NCBI GenBank assembly: GCA_013400975.1 | Contig: WBMZ01012781.1 | Coordinates: 62,001 to 126,000, forward strand | DNA length: 64,000 nt | From: Atrichornis clamosus | Lineage: Eukaryota; Chordata; Aves; Passeriformes; Menuridae | Reading direction: 5' to 3' | Shown: positions 25,101 to 39,389 of the stretch, in pieces | How positions within the stretch are numbered: position 1 is the stretch's first letter | How the letters are laid out: each line of letters starts with the position of its first letter | The notes under the pieces: generated by a model | Seen by the model: the letters and a program-made list of their open reading frames with translations, nothing else | What the model was told of the DNA's origin: nothing | Databases searched by the model: none | Translations under genes and position numbers: made by a program

Positions 25101-25394
25101 TGTTGGAAAGTGCTGATTATGCTTCAACTAGTGCAGACTGTGTATCTTTCAAGTGGAGACAGGATCGCGCTTCTGTGAAACACATAGGTACCATTTCAGT
25201 GTGCTTTGTTAGCTCCCTTTCTCCCTTTCCCCCGGCTTTTATTGCCAAGCACATCACATTGGTCAGCTGGGGGTCAGTCATCCCAGCTGTGTCCCCTCCC
25301 AGCTCCTTGTGCCCCCCAGTCCACTGGTAGGGTGCTGTGAGTAGCAGTAAGGGCCTTGATGCTGTGCATGCACTACTCACCAGTAACTAAATCA

Positions 25395-26286
25395 CTTGGA
25401 CTGGAAAGGATGCTCAGCAAGTTCACTGGGGATACACAACTGGGAGAAGCTGTCAACTGCCTCCAAGGCAGGGAGGCCCTGCAGAGAGACCTTGACAAAT
25501 TAGAGGGCTGGGCAATCACCAAGCATATGTAGTCCAGCAAGGGAGAATGCCAGATTCTGCACCTGGGATGGGGTAACCCTGGATGTACAGACTGACTGGG
25601 GAATGAGAGGCTGAAGAGCAGTGCTGCAGAGATGGACCTGGGAGTCCTGGTGAATGGAAATCATCAGTGCCCTGGCAGCCAGGAGGGCCGACCATGTCCT
25701 GGGGTGTATCAGGCATAGCATTGACAGCTGGGCAAGGGAGGGGATTGTCCCGATTTGCTCTGCACTGGGGCAGCCTCAGTTTGAGTCCCATATGCAGTTT
25801 TGGGCACCACAATAAAAGGTGTTAAACAATTAATGTGTGTTCAAAGGAAGGCAATGAAGATGGTGAAGGGCCTTGAGAGGCTGGCATATGAAGAACAGCT
25901 TGGTCTGTTCAGACTGGAGGAGCATGAGGAGATCTCACTGCAGTTACAACTTCCTCGTGAGGGGAAGAGGAGGGGCAGGCACTGATCTCTCCTCTGTGGT
26001 GACAGTGACAGGACCTGAGGGAATGGACTGAAGCTGTGGCAGCGAAGGTTTAGGCTGGATATTAGGAAAAGGTTCTTCACCCAGAGGGTGGTTAGGCACT
26101 GGAACAGGCTCCCCAGGGAAGTGGTCACAGCAGCAGCCTGACAGAGTTCAAGAAATATTTTGACAATGCTCTCAGGCACATGGTGTGACCGTTGGGGCTG
26201 GTCTTGTGCAGGACCAGGAACTGGACTTGATGATCCTTGAGGGTCCCTTCCAACTCAGCATATTCTGTGATTATGTGATTCTGTAA
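25395..26286 (+). mobile_element. CR1 LINE, 5'-truncated, with ORF2 C-terminal remnant
   Basis: A plus-strand copy about 0.9 kb long. Conceptual translation shows CR1 reverse-transcriptase C-terminal signatures in order: a KFTGDTQLG-like stretch, REALQRDLDKLEGWA, LGVLVNG, then QRKAMKMVKGLERLAYEEQL near 25840-25900. Stops and frameshifts break the frame, so it is dead. The 3' part has the usual CR1 phrases (GGCACTGGAACAGGCTCCCC, CTTCCAACTCAGCATATTCT) and ends in the ATTCTGTGATT-type tail. This is the longest CR1 copy here and the clearest sign of an avian genome. CR1 copies are typically truncated at the 5' end during insertion, as seen here. Confidence 0.93.
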
Positions 26287-26413
26287 AATGTCCCGGTGTT
26301 ATCAACACTTTTTTAATCACAAATACAAGTCATAGTACCATACAAGCTACTGTGAAGAAAAGTAACTGTATCCTGTCCAAAACCAGCACACCATGGCTCC
26401 TGAGCTAATAGAG

Positions 26414-26440
26414 TTTGTTTGTTTGTTTGTTTGTTTGTTT
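26414..26440 (+). repeat. (TTTG)n simple repeat
   Basis: About seven TTTG units, shortly after the CR1 copy that ends near 26286. A G-run and T-run follow directly. Confidence 0.95.
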
Positions 26441-27198
26441 GGATTGGGGGTTTTTTTTGAGGGGTGGGTATAATTATTTTCTACTGATTTTTTTTCTTCC
26501 AGGCATACATTTATTTAGCTTTCATGAAACTCTTCCCCTTGATCCTCATGTTTCTGTAGTTGTCCAGTAATACAAATTTAAGGAGATGTTATGCATGAGG
26601 AAAACAAAAACCGTAGGAGTTTACCTACCTACTGCTCTTGAAAGTTTAAGTCAGCCATTGAAACTTGCTTCCATTCTGGCACTATTGTCATCATCTTCTA
26701 CCTCAAGCTTGATAATATTGCATGCAACTGTTTGTCTTGCTGTTTGACAGATACCAGCCAGCTCTGATTCAAGCACATAAGGCAGGAGAGAGGAAGGGAT
26801 CAAACTCAAAAGCCTTACACTCCTAGCAATAATTTTACACCCCTCCTGAATCCCAGTGAGAAGCAGAGTCTCTGCTTCACTGCCCACCAAAGCAACAGGG
26901 TTATCAAAGTGAAGCCAGGTACCAGCACCATAGCTTTCCAGGACTAGGAGAGGAAAGTTTCACACTAATGTAGAGACAGATATGAGAAGGAACAATTAAT
27001 GGACCTCCCACCTTCCACTTTCCCATTGAGTCACATGTCCCCCTTCTGGAAATCTCTTTCTTACTTTCCACAGCCTGCTGCAATTACTAAGATTACTTAT
27101 TTACTTATTTTTACCAGAGCAGTGTCAACTACATGGTTGAGATTTAGTTATTAGATTATTTTTTGCAGACAATGTAGTTGAGCTGTCAACAAGAACAG

Positions 27199-27213
27199 GT
27201 GTGTGTGTGTGTG
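27199..27213 (+). repeat. (GT)n simple repeat
   Basis: About seven GT units followed by a G-rich segment. Confidence 0.9.
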
Positions 27214-30200
27214 GGAGGGTTGAAGAAAAGGCCAGGCACCTAATGCAAGAAATATTTAGGTCCTTTCCCATGAGTAAAGCCTGAAATCTCCTCGATACTT
27301 CTCAGGCAGTGCTGTTCACAAGAAACTGTGTGCATACTGAACAGAGCAAAAGGCTTCAGAGGGTGGATGAGAGAATGGCACAGGCACAGTAACTGCTGCC
27401 TACTTTTGTCTCACGCACGCACGAACACACTCACAATGGGGCTGGGAAGGATCTCTGAAAAACTGTTGCTGCTGCTGCCAGTTTCATTAGCTAAAACACA
27501 TCTCCCTTGGGGGAAGAAAAAAAGGGAACAAAAATGTTTTTTGCTGCCATTGTCATTCCCTGCAGCCCACTAAATAAACATAACATCTATTTGTCACCAT
27601 GGAAACATCTTCCATGGTCCAAACTATGCAAAGGAGAGGTATTTGAGAAACTCAAAAGTCTGAGGAAATGAGCAAGTATCTAACCTAGAACTTCATGTTG
27701 TGTCTCTTTGCACTTTGTTAATTTTTTTGGTTTTCTCTCTAAGGTACAAGCTTACTTATTTTAGGAAAAAGCAGTATGTATCTTGGATAAAAAGGTTAAA
27801 CATTTGCTTAACATTCGGTCCCTACTGTGCCTAGTTTCTTGCTCTTCCCTGCCAGGGAGGGATGTGTAAGTAATTGCCTTATTTGTAATCTAAAAAGCAC
27901 TTGTTTCTCCAGGAACACTGCATTTGTTATTCTTATATTATGCATCAAAGTTAGAAAGACACTGCCATGAGCAACATAAATGATGTATTGATTTACATCA
28001 ACAAATTTCGTCTTTTGCCCGCGTTGTGTAGGCTGTCAGCTGGAGAGGTGACAAGCCTGTCTCCTCTTCCTTGGGAACTGTGATGCCACCGACAAGGATC
28101 TGACCACCCTGCCTGCTTGGGGACAGATACCCTCTGAGGTGGCACCATGCTGGTCCCCTAGGTCCCATAGAGACATGCCTTTCATTTGCACAGTATATAA
28201 GTTACTTAGGACTGGATACCTCCTTTTGCAATTCCCCTACAGCAGCTGCTGCAAAGTCCAGGTGAAAACAATCTGTTCTCCTGGAGTCTTCCGTCATAAG
28301 GGTTAGTGTAACCTGCAGACATTGGAAGAACATCAAGGTGCACATGAAAAGACAGTCTTATTTCTAGGATTCTAAAGAGTACAAACTTGGGAAGATGTAT
28401 CCTCCTGATAGTCCATACTACCTCCTGAGACAAAGTAAACCAGGAGAGAAAACATTTGCATTTATGAGTACATCTAGACAAAGCAACTTGTTTTTTGTTA
28501 GGTATGCGAGACTTGTGCCATGTAAAGGAAGCCAGCATCACACCCAAAGATCATGACCTTCACAAAATGTGCATGTAAGCCACATCTTGAACATTTAATT
28601 TCGAAGCATTTGTGTCCTGTGGTAAAGGAGACAGTGCAGCTCAGAACACTGGCAGTCAACCAGCAGGCTGACTGCAAGAAGCATTTACATTTCTACCTAC
28701 AGTCCAGCTCTAGTAGGCAATGGAGGTGCCTACTAAAATGAAAGTGATAAGAAAAGGGGGATTTGAGACCTAGAAGGGTCATCAGCTCAAACTTTGCCCA
28801 TTCTTCTACTCTTTCCCTGTGGAAACAATAAAAGTGTGTATATGCTGTGCATAGGACACAATATATTAACTGGATGTGCCCAAAAACATTCTGATGCAGA
28901 CAAGAACCATGAAGTAATTCAACTGAGTTCCATAATGCTGGAATTGATCATTAGAAAAGACTTAAAAGGTTTTAATGGGTAAAAAGTCACCACTCAATTT
29001 TCTGCCTTCATAAAATCTCAACTCTTGGAGTTGTTTACACTCTTCCATAGAAATACTGTGGCTCAGCACGTGACCTCAGATCTGAACTTGAGATTTTGTG
29101 TTCTAGTTGGTTTACTTTGGTGAGAACCACTTTCTTTCAGTGGAGCAGCTCCTGGTTTTCACCAGTGTCAGGGAGATGTCTGATTTCTCATAACTTCTCC
29201 TTTCTAGTTGTGATTTCTCTGCAGCCAAAGTGTCATTAACATTAAGTGCCAGTGAATATAGAGAAGTTTCACTGCTGCACCCTTCTTCTGAGCAGCACAG
29301 GAACAATATCTGGTTTCTTTACATTTTTTTAGCAGTTTATCATTTCTCCTTGCAAGAACTTCTCTTAAACTTCACACATGCATGCACGCACACACACCAC
29401 CTCTCCCACAGCAAAACTGTTTTTCCACAGGTTCACAGTGCTGGTCCCTCACACCTGGTGGTCCCTTCCTTGCCTGAGATACAGCCCAAGCCACGTGCCC
29501 GCAAACAAGCCAGAGCAAAGCAGGCACAGGCTTTTGGGGGAGTTAGTATGTGGAATTTGGGTTCATGCTCAGCTTTAACATTTCTGTGTGTCTGCCTTCC
29601 TGTATTTCTTTGGGGTTTTATAAAGATTTTTCCTTTCCCTCTCATCTCTCTGACATCATACACTATCCATTAATCCATCTCTTTGTCTTCTTTCCACAGA
29701 TAGGTATCTCTAACCATCTTTCATAACTATTGTGCTGCTCTTCCTCTCTTCCTTTAGCAGTATAATTTCCCCTCACGTCAAGTGACTTTTGCCTTTTCAC
29801 CTATCTTATTTTTCCTTGACTTGAGACTCTGCTCATACCAATGTACAACTGTGTAACCATCCATCATCTTTAGTTAAGTAGTCCTGATTTATTCATTGTG
29901 AGAAACTAACGTCTACACTTATCTCTCCAGAGCCAAGCTTCAGCTATCGTTTTTCTTCTCATGCCCATTGACACAACTATAGTACATGTCCTAATAATAC
30001 CCTTCCAACTGTTAACAATCACTTTTTCCCCCAAATTCCCCCAAGAGTGGATGAAAGTTCCCCTTCAGACACATTTTTCAACAGATATTTCTCAACATGC
30101 TTCCTTTACTTAGGAAAATATGCTTAAATCCAATTAAGTAATGGAGTCCCAGGGCATTGGCAATGGAAAAAACTAGAAAAGACACAAAGGTATGTAGGGT

Positions 30201-32823
30201 GGTATATTTTTGCATTGCCTTTCACTGTGGGGAAAAAAAAAGTCTGACTTGTAAAAAAATCCCATTGCCTCCTACATATCGCAAACATTTAAATGGACAT
30301 TTTTCCTCATATATTTTCTTGCTGATCTGACCTGGAAAGTCAGAGGTGGTACTGGTCAGATGCATCTGTGCTGGCTGAACTTTGGCAAAAAGCTGGTACA
30401 GCTTTTGATTTTGCTGTACTCAATTTTGCAAAATAGTCTTGCCCCCTCACTTCCAGAAACATTAAAATTCATTAACTTTTTTTTTATTAAAAATGGAAAA
30501 ATGACACAATTTAAGCTTGTGATTAGGAAGCACTCGCTTATTTATAGACCCATTTGTTGCCTAAAAGCATTTCTTTTACATAATTGCTTCTTCAGACTGT
30601 TTGCTTATGTCGATCAGAAAACATATTTTGGAAGATTAGGTCATTTGTACTTGTGTAAATTTGAGCAATAATTCAAATAGAGCAAGGTCAGTTTAAATGA
30701 ATACCACATCTAGCACAGGGATAAACCCATTAAATTAAAATCATTGAACATAAGACTCTGTTGATCATGTACTTAGAGTGGAAAATGTCAGATGAAGATA
30801 CTTTCTATTTACTAATTTATGTCAATGCCACAAAGAGGGGATGAAATTCTCTTTAAAGTTGAAAGGTGGTTAGTACAGATCAGAAGGTCAAACAGGAACT
30901 CATTTCCAGTTGGCAGTAAGTTAATGTTACTTCTATCAGTCACTGCAAATAGCTAATATTTGATTTTTAAAGTAAAAAATGCCCCAAACCCTGAGAGTGT
31001 TAACCAACCCAGACAGCCAACCAAAGGCACTAGGTTGATCTCACTGCTATATTTTAAGAATCTGAAACAGAACAATTACATTTGTAGTATCTATTATTGG
31101 GGTTTTGAAAAATTCTGTCCATAATATTGGCGTTTCAATGATTCATGGACAAAAGCATAATTTCAGATGTATTTCTCAGGCTCGCAAACCCTACACGGAT
31201 GCTTAACTTCACACGTGAGAGTAGTTCTACTGAATGCAAACCTGTAATTCTCTTCTGGCCATGAGATGAAACTGGTTTTTTATTTGTAATAGTCAGAATT
31301 TGTTGATAATCATTACACTGAATGAGTGATTTTCAGGTTATTTGCAAAATGTTTCTGTTCAAAATTTTACCGAAATTGCACAGTATTGTCTTTGTTTCTC
31401 CCATAGATGACTGAAATGGGAACTTATTCAGTGAAACTATATCCATCTTCAGTGTTTCAGGAAAATACAGAAGTGTATACTTCAGCTAAAAAATGTACCC
31501 AAAGGCTTTGCTGAATAAGGCCCCAGTGAATAGAGGGGAGTTGCACAATGGTCATTTTGTTAAACATTCACCTCTGCTAAAACTGGAATATTTCAGAATT
31601 TTTCAATATGTACAGAAATCTTCCTGAACAGCTGAAGGCACAAACCAATGGGAAGCCCAGGAACGAGAACAGGGAGAACTGGGGACCAGCTGTATGAAGA
31701 GCCTCCAGGAAGGCTTCTCACTCCTTGAGACCCTTGTGTGTGTGACACAGGGACACGTTTGCAGTTGGTAGGCTCATCAGTTGATAAATCCTAGGGCAAT
31801 TCCATGAGAGACGAGTTCCTTGGTCTCTTGGATAATGAAAAGGAAGAAAGAAATAAATGAGGCCAGGGATCAGGTCTCTGCTTCTCTTTATAAGCTGCTT
31901 GTAAGCAGAATTTTTGTATGCATTTACATGTACATAGACATACATATGCATGGTGAAAATAACTGTAGCCAGTGCATGGATGGAGGGTCCCTGTTGGTAC
32001 AGGGCATAAAATTCCTGTCCTGATAAGGAACCATGTTGTCAAAATTGAGTCGACTCATTTTTTATGCTCTTTTCCACAATCTCAATGCTTGGAAAACACT
32101 TCGTGATGTTTTACATTGCATCTTTGGCCGAAGCCCAGTGTCCAGCAGCCTGCTGCCTGGTGAGCCCTCTCATGATGCAGTCATTTGACCACCCTGGCAC
32201 ACGTATGTCACAGCACCACTCCACCCATTCAGATGGGCTGCAGATGTAACCATCCCAATTCATCATGCACATCATTTTCTTTGTGATGTACTAGTTGTCT
32301 TTTTACACAAACAGTCCTTCTACCCCTCCTGAGCCCCAGTAAAACCTCACATTAGTTAGGAGATGGCAGTACTTCCAATGCCGAGAGATGTTTTGTCCAC
32401 AGAGAGGCTGGGGGTTTTCTACACTTGGTTCATCAAGAAGGGTTAAGTCATAATTTGTAAACAAAATTTAGTTTAAATAAATTTTAGTGAGGCATTCTGC
32501 TTCAAGTATCCCCTAAAATGTATCACTTAAATTTAGCATTAAAAGAAAATGCGATTAAGAGGGCATGAGGTAAACTCATTTAGTTGCTCAAATTGTATAA
32601 CGCAATGAATTAATATGGTAATGCATCTTCAGAGACCACAAGTAGATAATAGAGGTGAGCGGAGGTTTTCTAGCTTGGCTTCAGAAAGGCAAAAGTAATT
32701 TATCATTCTGTTACAGTTTTGGAGGGTAGCATTTCTCATTTCTTCTGTCTCTCCCTCTGATACTCTCTTAGTTTCATTTTTTAAACATCCGGTTTCTGAG
32801 ATTTTGCTTTATTTTTATTTCAG

Positions 32824-32989
32824 ACAGAGCTCCAATTGAATTCAGCCATATGTATCTTCCCCTGGAGCGGCAGCAAGCACCAGACACTTTTTGTTTCTAC
32901 CTTGTGCTTACAGGCTTTAAGGGGCTGCAGCAACCTAGGACTTGCCTCTCTCGGACGTTCAGCTCACTCCTCTAGCTCGCATAAGCAAG
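32824..32989 (+). other. Exon-like segment on the plus strand (166 nt)
   Basis: A strong acceptor (TTGCTTTATTTTTATTTCAG) and a fair donor (CAAG|GTATGG) bound 166 nt that are GC-richer than the flanks. One frame (phase 0, beginning TELQLNSAICIFPWSG) is open throughout; another is open to a TAG near the end. It lies antisense inside the giant intron. It could be a noncoding RNA exon, a chance pairing, or part of a small antisense gene. Confidence 0.28.
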
Positions 32990-35900
32990 GTATGGAAAGA
33001 ATACAATAATACATTTTCTTATCAGTTGTTGGGGTCAGGGAGAGACTGCAGCTGTCACTGGTGGTCTATGAACAACCCTACTCCTTTTCTTTATGGCCAT
33101 ACAAATATGCATTATGTCTTTATTACTTACATGCATTGTCTTATATGAGCCTATTTTTAATTAATAGAAAACAAAGCCCTTTTGACCTTACCCACAGGAA
33201 ATATTGCCTCATTTATGCTAGCCATAAATTAAGCTAATACAGTCTGAGTGTCCAACATATTTCTCTCAGGTAACATTCACTCAAATATTAAACAGAGAGA
33301 GAAAAGAAAGGGAAATCTAAACCATTGGCATCAAGATGGACTCTGCAATTGTTAAAAGGTCTCTCAGAGAGACTTTATTTTGCCATAATAGTTGAGGGAA
33401 GTAGAGAAAAGTATCTCATACAATTGAAACAGAAGGGAATTTTAGAAATGCAAAATCTAGTTGCCCAGACAGGAACGTCATCTGATGCTGTACTGAGACA
33501 AACATCTTCAAAGGAATTCAGTGGAGAATAAAAACCTTTAGAGTGAAGAATAAAAGATGCTGTACAAATATATAATAATTAACCATACTAATTTGGCTGT
33601 ATAATTAGATAGTCTCTTTGTTTTTCCTTTTGCTTTTTTAACTTCAAGCAGTGCACAGCAGTAGCAACACAAAATATTTTACTTTGCCCTATGTGTATGC
33701 TCAACACTGGCAAACAGTAGATATCTCCTCACAAATGAGCTGTCACAAATTACTCCTCGTTTGGTGGCGACATCCTTGGTCTACATCACAGCTACATGAA
33801 GCCTAATCAATTATGCTCCTAAAATGAAATAAGAGCTCTATGGTGCCAGGGGCATAGCTCATAAAATTAATTACAAGACAAGTTTACATATTGAAGTACC
33901 AGTTTATGGAGGGACTAATAACTTTTGATGAAGGCTTTGACAGGATATTGCTCACCAGGATTATGAAAACACAAAAATCATTTGCAAATGGCTGCTCAGA
34001 TACTGGCTTGCACCTCACAGCTGCACGTCCCAGCTGTCACCCAAGGTCTGCCTCTTTCCTTTGTCAACTGCAGACAAAGATACCCAACGATATCACGATA
34101 TCATTACCCATGTAGAGAGAACAGAGCAGTCCACCTCAGCTGCCCACATCCACCCAGGCAATGCCTCATCTCTCTGCCTCTCCTTCCTACAATTTTATGT
34201 TACATCCTGCAGATTATGGCAGTATGGGGCAAACAGAAGTAATTTATGGGGTTTTTTTTAAGACTGGGAAACCCCTGTGAAATAAAAAATCCTGGGATAT
34301 TGTTAGTGGCTGCAGCCAGGGCAAGGCTATGGGGTGAGCCCTGAGGTCCCAGGGAATCCAGCCTGAGGCAAGACTTCGCAACTGCCTAGACCTCGGGGCA
34401 CTTGCAAGGACTGATAATGGGACATAGAGTTATTCAGGCATTGGTGTTTGCTCAACTGTGGAACATAAAAATGTAAAAGGTGAATAGTGACAGATGGCAG
34501 ATCTTTGGGGGAAACAAGTAATTTTAGTGGTAAAAGCAAACAAAGCAAATTGTGGCATGGATTAATGCAGAGCCTTTCATGCAAAAATTGAAAACATGTT
34601 GCTAGTCAGCCCACCAAATGGGTGAGAAGGCAGATAAATCCTGGTATAGCCATTACACTGCTGGCTGAACTGAGGCACCAAAAGGACAAGCACCCTGCCA
34701 ATTTACTGCAGCCCTACACAATAATGCAGGAATGCCATAGCCAGCAGTGGGGTGCCAGCCACTGTTTTTCACCAGCCCGCTGAGTCACCTCTTGGTCTGG
34801 CTAAAGCTGTTTAATGAATTGCCTTCATGAAGCTTCAAGACACTGAGACCCACATAGGACGTCAAATGATGAATAGCCTGCCTCAAAGATGCCATTCATA
34901 ATCAAATTTTAAATGTAATTCAGCTGAATGGAATCATTGCTCTTCTGTGCATCATTTACAAGCCTAGATGCTGGTTTCTGAACTGGCATGGTACCTTCTC
35001 CTGAAAGACAAGCTGTGAGCTATCCTGCACAGGAGCTCAGAAGAGAGCTGCACAAAGTCACGCAGATTAACTCTTCACAGAGGGGAATACAAGTGAACTG
35101 AGATGTGTGAAACAACGGTGTGAGTAGGTGTGAGCATGTCTGTGTTTGAGCTTCTTAACTGTTCTATGCATTGGCCAGTTTCAAGCACGCATGATACAGA
35201 GGTAGCAATCTGAGAGATGCTGATGTTTTCCAAATATTGAGTATGGGGAAAACAGGTTGCTGAGCTGACAAGAAGGAGACCCTATCCATGACCTAACTGA
35301 GAAAACAAATTAAATGAAGACCTAAGGACATCGGCCAGAAAAGTTGAAAAGAAAGTTTTACAGCACCTTAAAGCAAATCTTCAGTTCCCAAGCACAAAGT
35401 ACATGTGTGTTCTTTAAATTATCATTACAGAGTTTCTTGTTACTTAGAATGGGCAAGAGATTTTTATTTAAATGGAGGCCTCCTCAGAAGTGCAAAGAGG
35501 CCTTTGGGGAGGTGCAGGGGAGGAAAAATGTAATTTTTCAGGCTCCAAGTGTTCTTTTGTGTTTTATAAACAGCTGAGTGACAGCCCAGTGATTAATAAG
35601 TTACATAAATAATTATAAGCGACATGTAGCTGAATTTAGTCCACATTCCAGACATGGTACATTAAATAAAGAGAATTCTGCTCTTCCCCCAGAAGAAAAT
35701 TTATCTGGCAACAGCAGATAAATCAGAAATGATACTGTTAAAGTATATCCAGTTCTTTGGAGAGACACTCATCAAAACCAGAAGTTTCTACCGCACCCAC
35801 TTTCTCAAGCAAATTGTTTCATTTACTTCAGTCCTACCTTGTACTCATTCAGCATGAAAAATTGCTTTGTTCCTTAATTCAAGCTCTCTGGTTGAGCTTA

Positions 35901-36866
35901 TTATTTACCCAGAAGTGCATCTGTAAAGAAGAGTTTTGTGCCAGTACAGCCCTGTGCATAGGAAGGTAAATACTAGTTCGCAGTACCAACACTGGAGCTC
36001 ACCGGGAGGCTCATCAGATGTTTTACAGTACCATCCAGAAATTCAAGCTAAATTGGTCCCTCTCCCTTGGATTTGTTAGTGAAAGAGACAAAACTAAAGG
36101 CAGTGCCTGCCTATGTTTTCTGTTGTAAAGACACATTTATAGCACTTAGGGATTGAGCAGTAACTTCGTAAGTTGTTACTGAGGTTTTTAGAGCACCTTT
36201 CTGTCTTCCCCAGCAAACCAAAAATGGATGTAATAGAAAAGAGTAGTCTGGCCCAGTACAGAAACAGAATGTTAGGAAGCACCCTTGTCTGAAATCCGGC
36301 TGTGCCCCAAGGTCTCCTTGTTGGGTTGAGGGTAAGGATATGAACTCCAAGTAGAAAGTTGTATGGTGGGAATGATTCCAGTACTGAGAAAACATTGAGA
36401 AGTATTTTTGAGATGTGTCTAAGATTATTTAAAAGTGCTAGCTAACGCTTAACATCTCTCTTCCCCCTCTCCCTGCCCCCAAAATTCTTTTTATATGAGT
36501 TACTTGTGTGTTTATAAATGCAACTGTGACCTCAGACACACCTGTCCTTTTTTGTGAGAGCTTCATACCTTCCTTGTTCTTATGGGGAAGGCGAGTCACA
36601 CAAAGATCTACTTTGCTAACTTTGTCTTTTTATAATATAACACTGAGCGGTTTTCTATATTTTAGAGTTCTAATGAGCTTCTGGAAATAATAAAAAAGAA
36701 GATTTCTGGTAACAAACACTGTTCCTTTCACAAATGTCAGTAAAACACTGATCACCTGGTATGTCATCTTAGCAGATAGTAGCCACATTTCCAAGAAATG
36801 TGATTACTTCAATAACTAAAGTGTGTTTTTAATGACTTAGATTGTGAAATGAGGCATCATTTCCTA

Positions 36867-36925
36867 GACTCACAGATTTTAGGGCCAGAAGGGACTTGAA
36901 AGATCATCTGCTCCCAGTTCTCTTG
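36867..36925 (-). mobile_element. Short CR1-like remnant (minus strand)
   Basis: The plus strand has CTAGACTCACAGATTTTAGG followed by GGCCAGAAGGGACTTGAAAG and ATCATCTGCTCCCAG. This matches the reversed 3' end of older CR1 lineages common in birds and turtles. Only about 60 bp are recognisable. Confidence 0.65.
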
Positions 36926-39389
36926 TAAAAACACAATTTTTTTTTCTTTTCTGTTCTTGAAGAAAATGCATTCCTACTTGTGAAGTTCAGCACAGCTTTT
37001 TCCAAAGTGGATTTAGTTGTAGTTTAGTGACAGCACTTAAACTTCCAATATTTACATTAAATTGCATCTTCATTCTTTTTCTTGCATTTAGGAAAATTTA
37101 CCATTTTAAAGGCAGCTGGCTGACAGCAAGAGGACCACTAAAGTTTGACTCCTAAAACCATACATAGACACATATTTACATGAAATTTCAGTAAAGCAGC
37201 ACCAGAACAAGAGTACTGCACTGTTATTTTCCTGGCTGTAACAGCAGTGATGCTGGTGGCACCATTAGCAGAGGGAGCCACCAGCTTTTTCCTGGACCAT
37301 GTGTCCCTTCAAAATGAATTGCGTGCTGGGATTAGCTCATCAGCTTTCCTGAGGACCAGCTCACATGTTCAGGGTCTCATCTTTTTTTCAGGTTTTTCTC
37401 ATACAGAAAAGTTTCAGCCTAAAAACTGCTACCTAGAATCTGAAGAGCAGCAGAGAACTTGCCAGCACATCTTATCCATGTGTTGCCTGCCCCTACTCCA
37501 GGGCACAAGGATGAGACTTATTCAGCCCTTGCTTTCCAAGTTGTGGCCATGGACAGGGAAGCCCTGCGCACACCCATGAGATCTTCTATATGAATTTTGT
37601 CTTCCTGACTTTCTTTTCTAACTAACCTTGATCTTTTTTTTCCCCAGTGTACATAAAGGCCTTCTGGCAGAAATGTCAGCTTTAATCTGCTGTTTATATT
37701 TCTGTAGTACATGCTAAGGACCCCTATTTTATTTTGTAAACTTCGCCCTGACACAGCATCAGCTTAATTCCCTCATTGAGGTCCTAGCCAAGCAAAACTC
37801 ACCTTGTTTTCATCTCTTGGTGTAATTCATTCAAAGCTCTTCCAAGAACATCCAAGATTTATTCTGTCATTTTAATCTGTTCTGGGGAAATAGATTATCC
37901 AAACAGATGCACACTTTATTTTTAGTTTCTGATTTGTAAGCTGCAGTAAAAGGGGAAAAAATGCAATCTTCAGTAATAACTGAAATTTTCAGGGAAATTC
38001 TGATCCATCTCAGTGACTAGATGAAAAATGCAATCAAACAAGGTAAGAGCTCAAAATATACTGGGGAGAGATGGGTGAGAGGGAAACATTTGCTTGTTTA
38101 TTATGGCACAGAACTGTTATGCAGAACAACTGTCTCTCTTGTAAGGCTTCAAGTTCACTGCAAAAATAAATTACTCCAGCAACCAATGAAGATGCTTTAT
38201 AACCACATCAAGTGTCCTCTGACTCCTTATGTGCTGTTTTTGTGGCTAGCTCAAAAGTTAACCCTAGTATGAATTTCAAATGTTTCTTTTTTGTCTTATC
38301 ATACTGCACATCATACTATTTTTTCTATTAAAAGTAACTTTCAGGAGAAAACCTCAGAAGATAACATGCTGGAGATCATGTGCAAATTATTATAACCACT
38401 TTAGTCACATATTGCAATTTTCAAAGGCTTTAACTGTGGAGACAATGAATGATGGATCTCATCAAAATGAAAACCATAGAAATAAATCAACGATCAGTAA
38501 TGAAAAAAAGAGAATGATATAATTTCTATTTGTCAAGGTATAATGATGTCACCACCCATTTATCCTCTGCACTTAAAGGTTGAAGCTGTTCAACAAATCT
38601 CTCCTGAGCTGCATACATCTGTTGCTTTAATGGTGGCTATAGAAAAGCTTTCTGATTAGTTAACACATCATTCATCAATTAGAACAGCAGGTAAAAGTTA
38701 TTTCTCCCTACCCACAGTGCTTCATTAAAAGAATAACCTTTAATGTAATCAACGACAGCAGAATCGAGAAATAAATAAGAGGAGAGATGCTGCCTGAGGA
38801 GGTCACTTTTTGAAGAATTCCAAACTTTTCTAGAGCAGAGGGAAATGAGGAAACATGGGAAGAGGGGGACTTAACAGCTGCATGAATACAGATGTTTCTG
38901 TGGCTCAACACAGTGGCCATTAGTACAATAAGACACATATGCTATGTTAGAAGCCACTTTACAAAATAACTTACTAAATAATAGAAATGCACTGGTACTT
39001 ACACCAAAGTTTACATTGAGTATTGTCCACATTAGCAACCTATCCTCAAAATGCTTGCAAAGCCAAGTGAAGTATTTTAACCAATTCCAACAGGAAGATG
39101 AGCAATTTTTCCAGGTTTTAATATGAATCTTTAGCTGAGCAATTTTGTTCTTATACAGCACATACACTGAAAGATGTTTCTCCAAATATATTAACAAACA
39201 GCTCTCTGGGTTGACAGGTAACATATTCACCTAAAGATGAAAGACATGGATCCTGTTTTCAACAATTTTTTCAAAGAGAACAGCATCAACTAAAGGCACC
39301 CATAATGAACTCCCCGTCTCCCAAACTGCATTACAGCCTTTTATCTCCACGCCTTATAGCACTGAAGGTAGTGAGGGCTTTCCTCGAGG

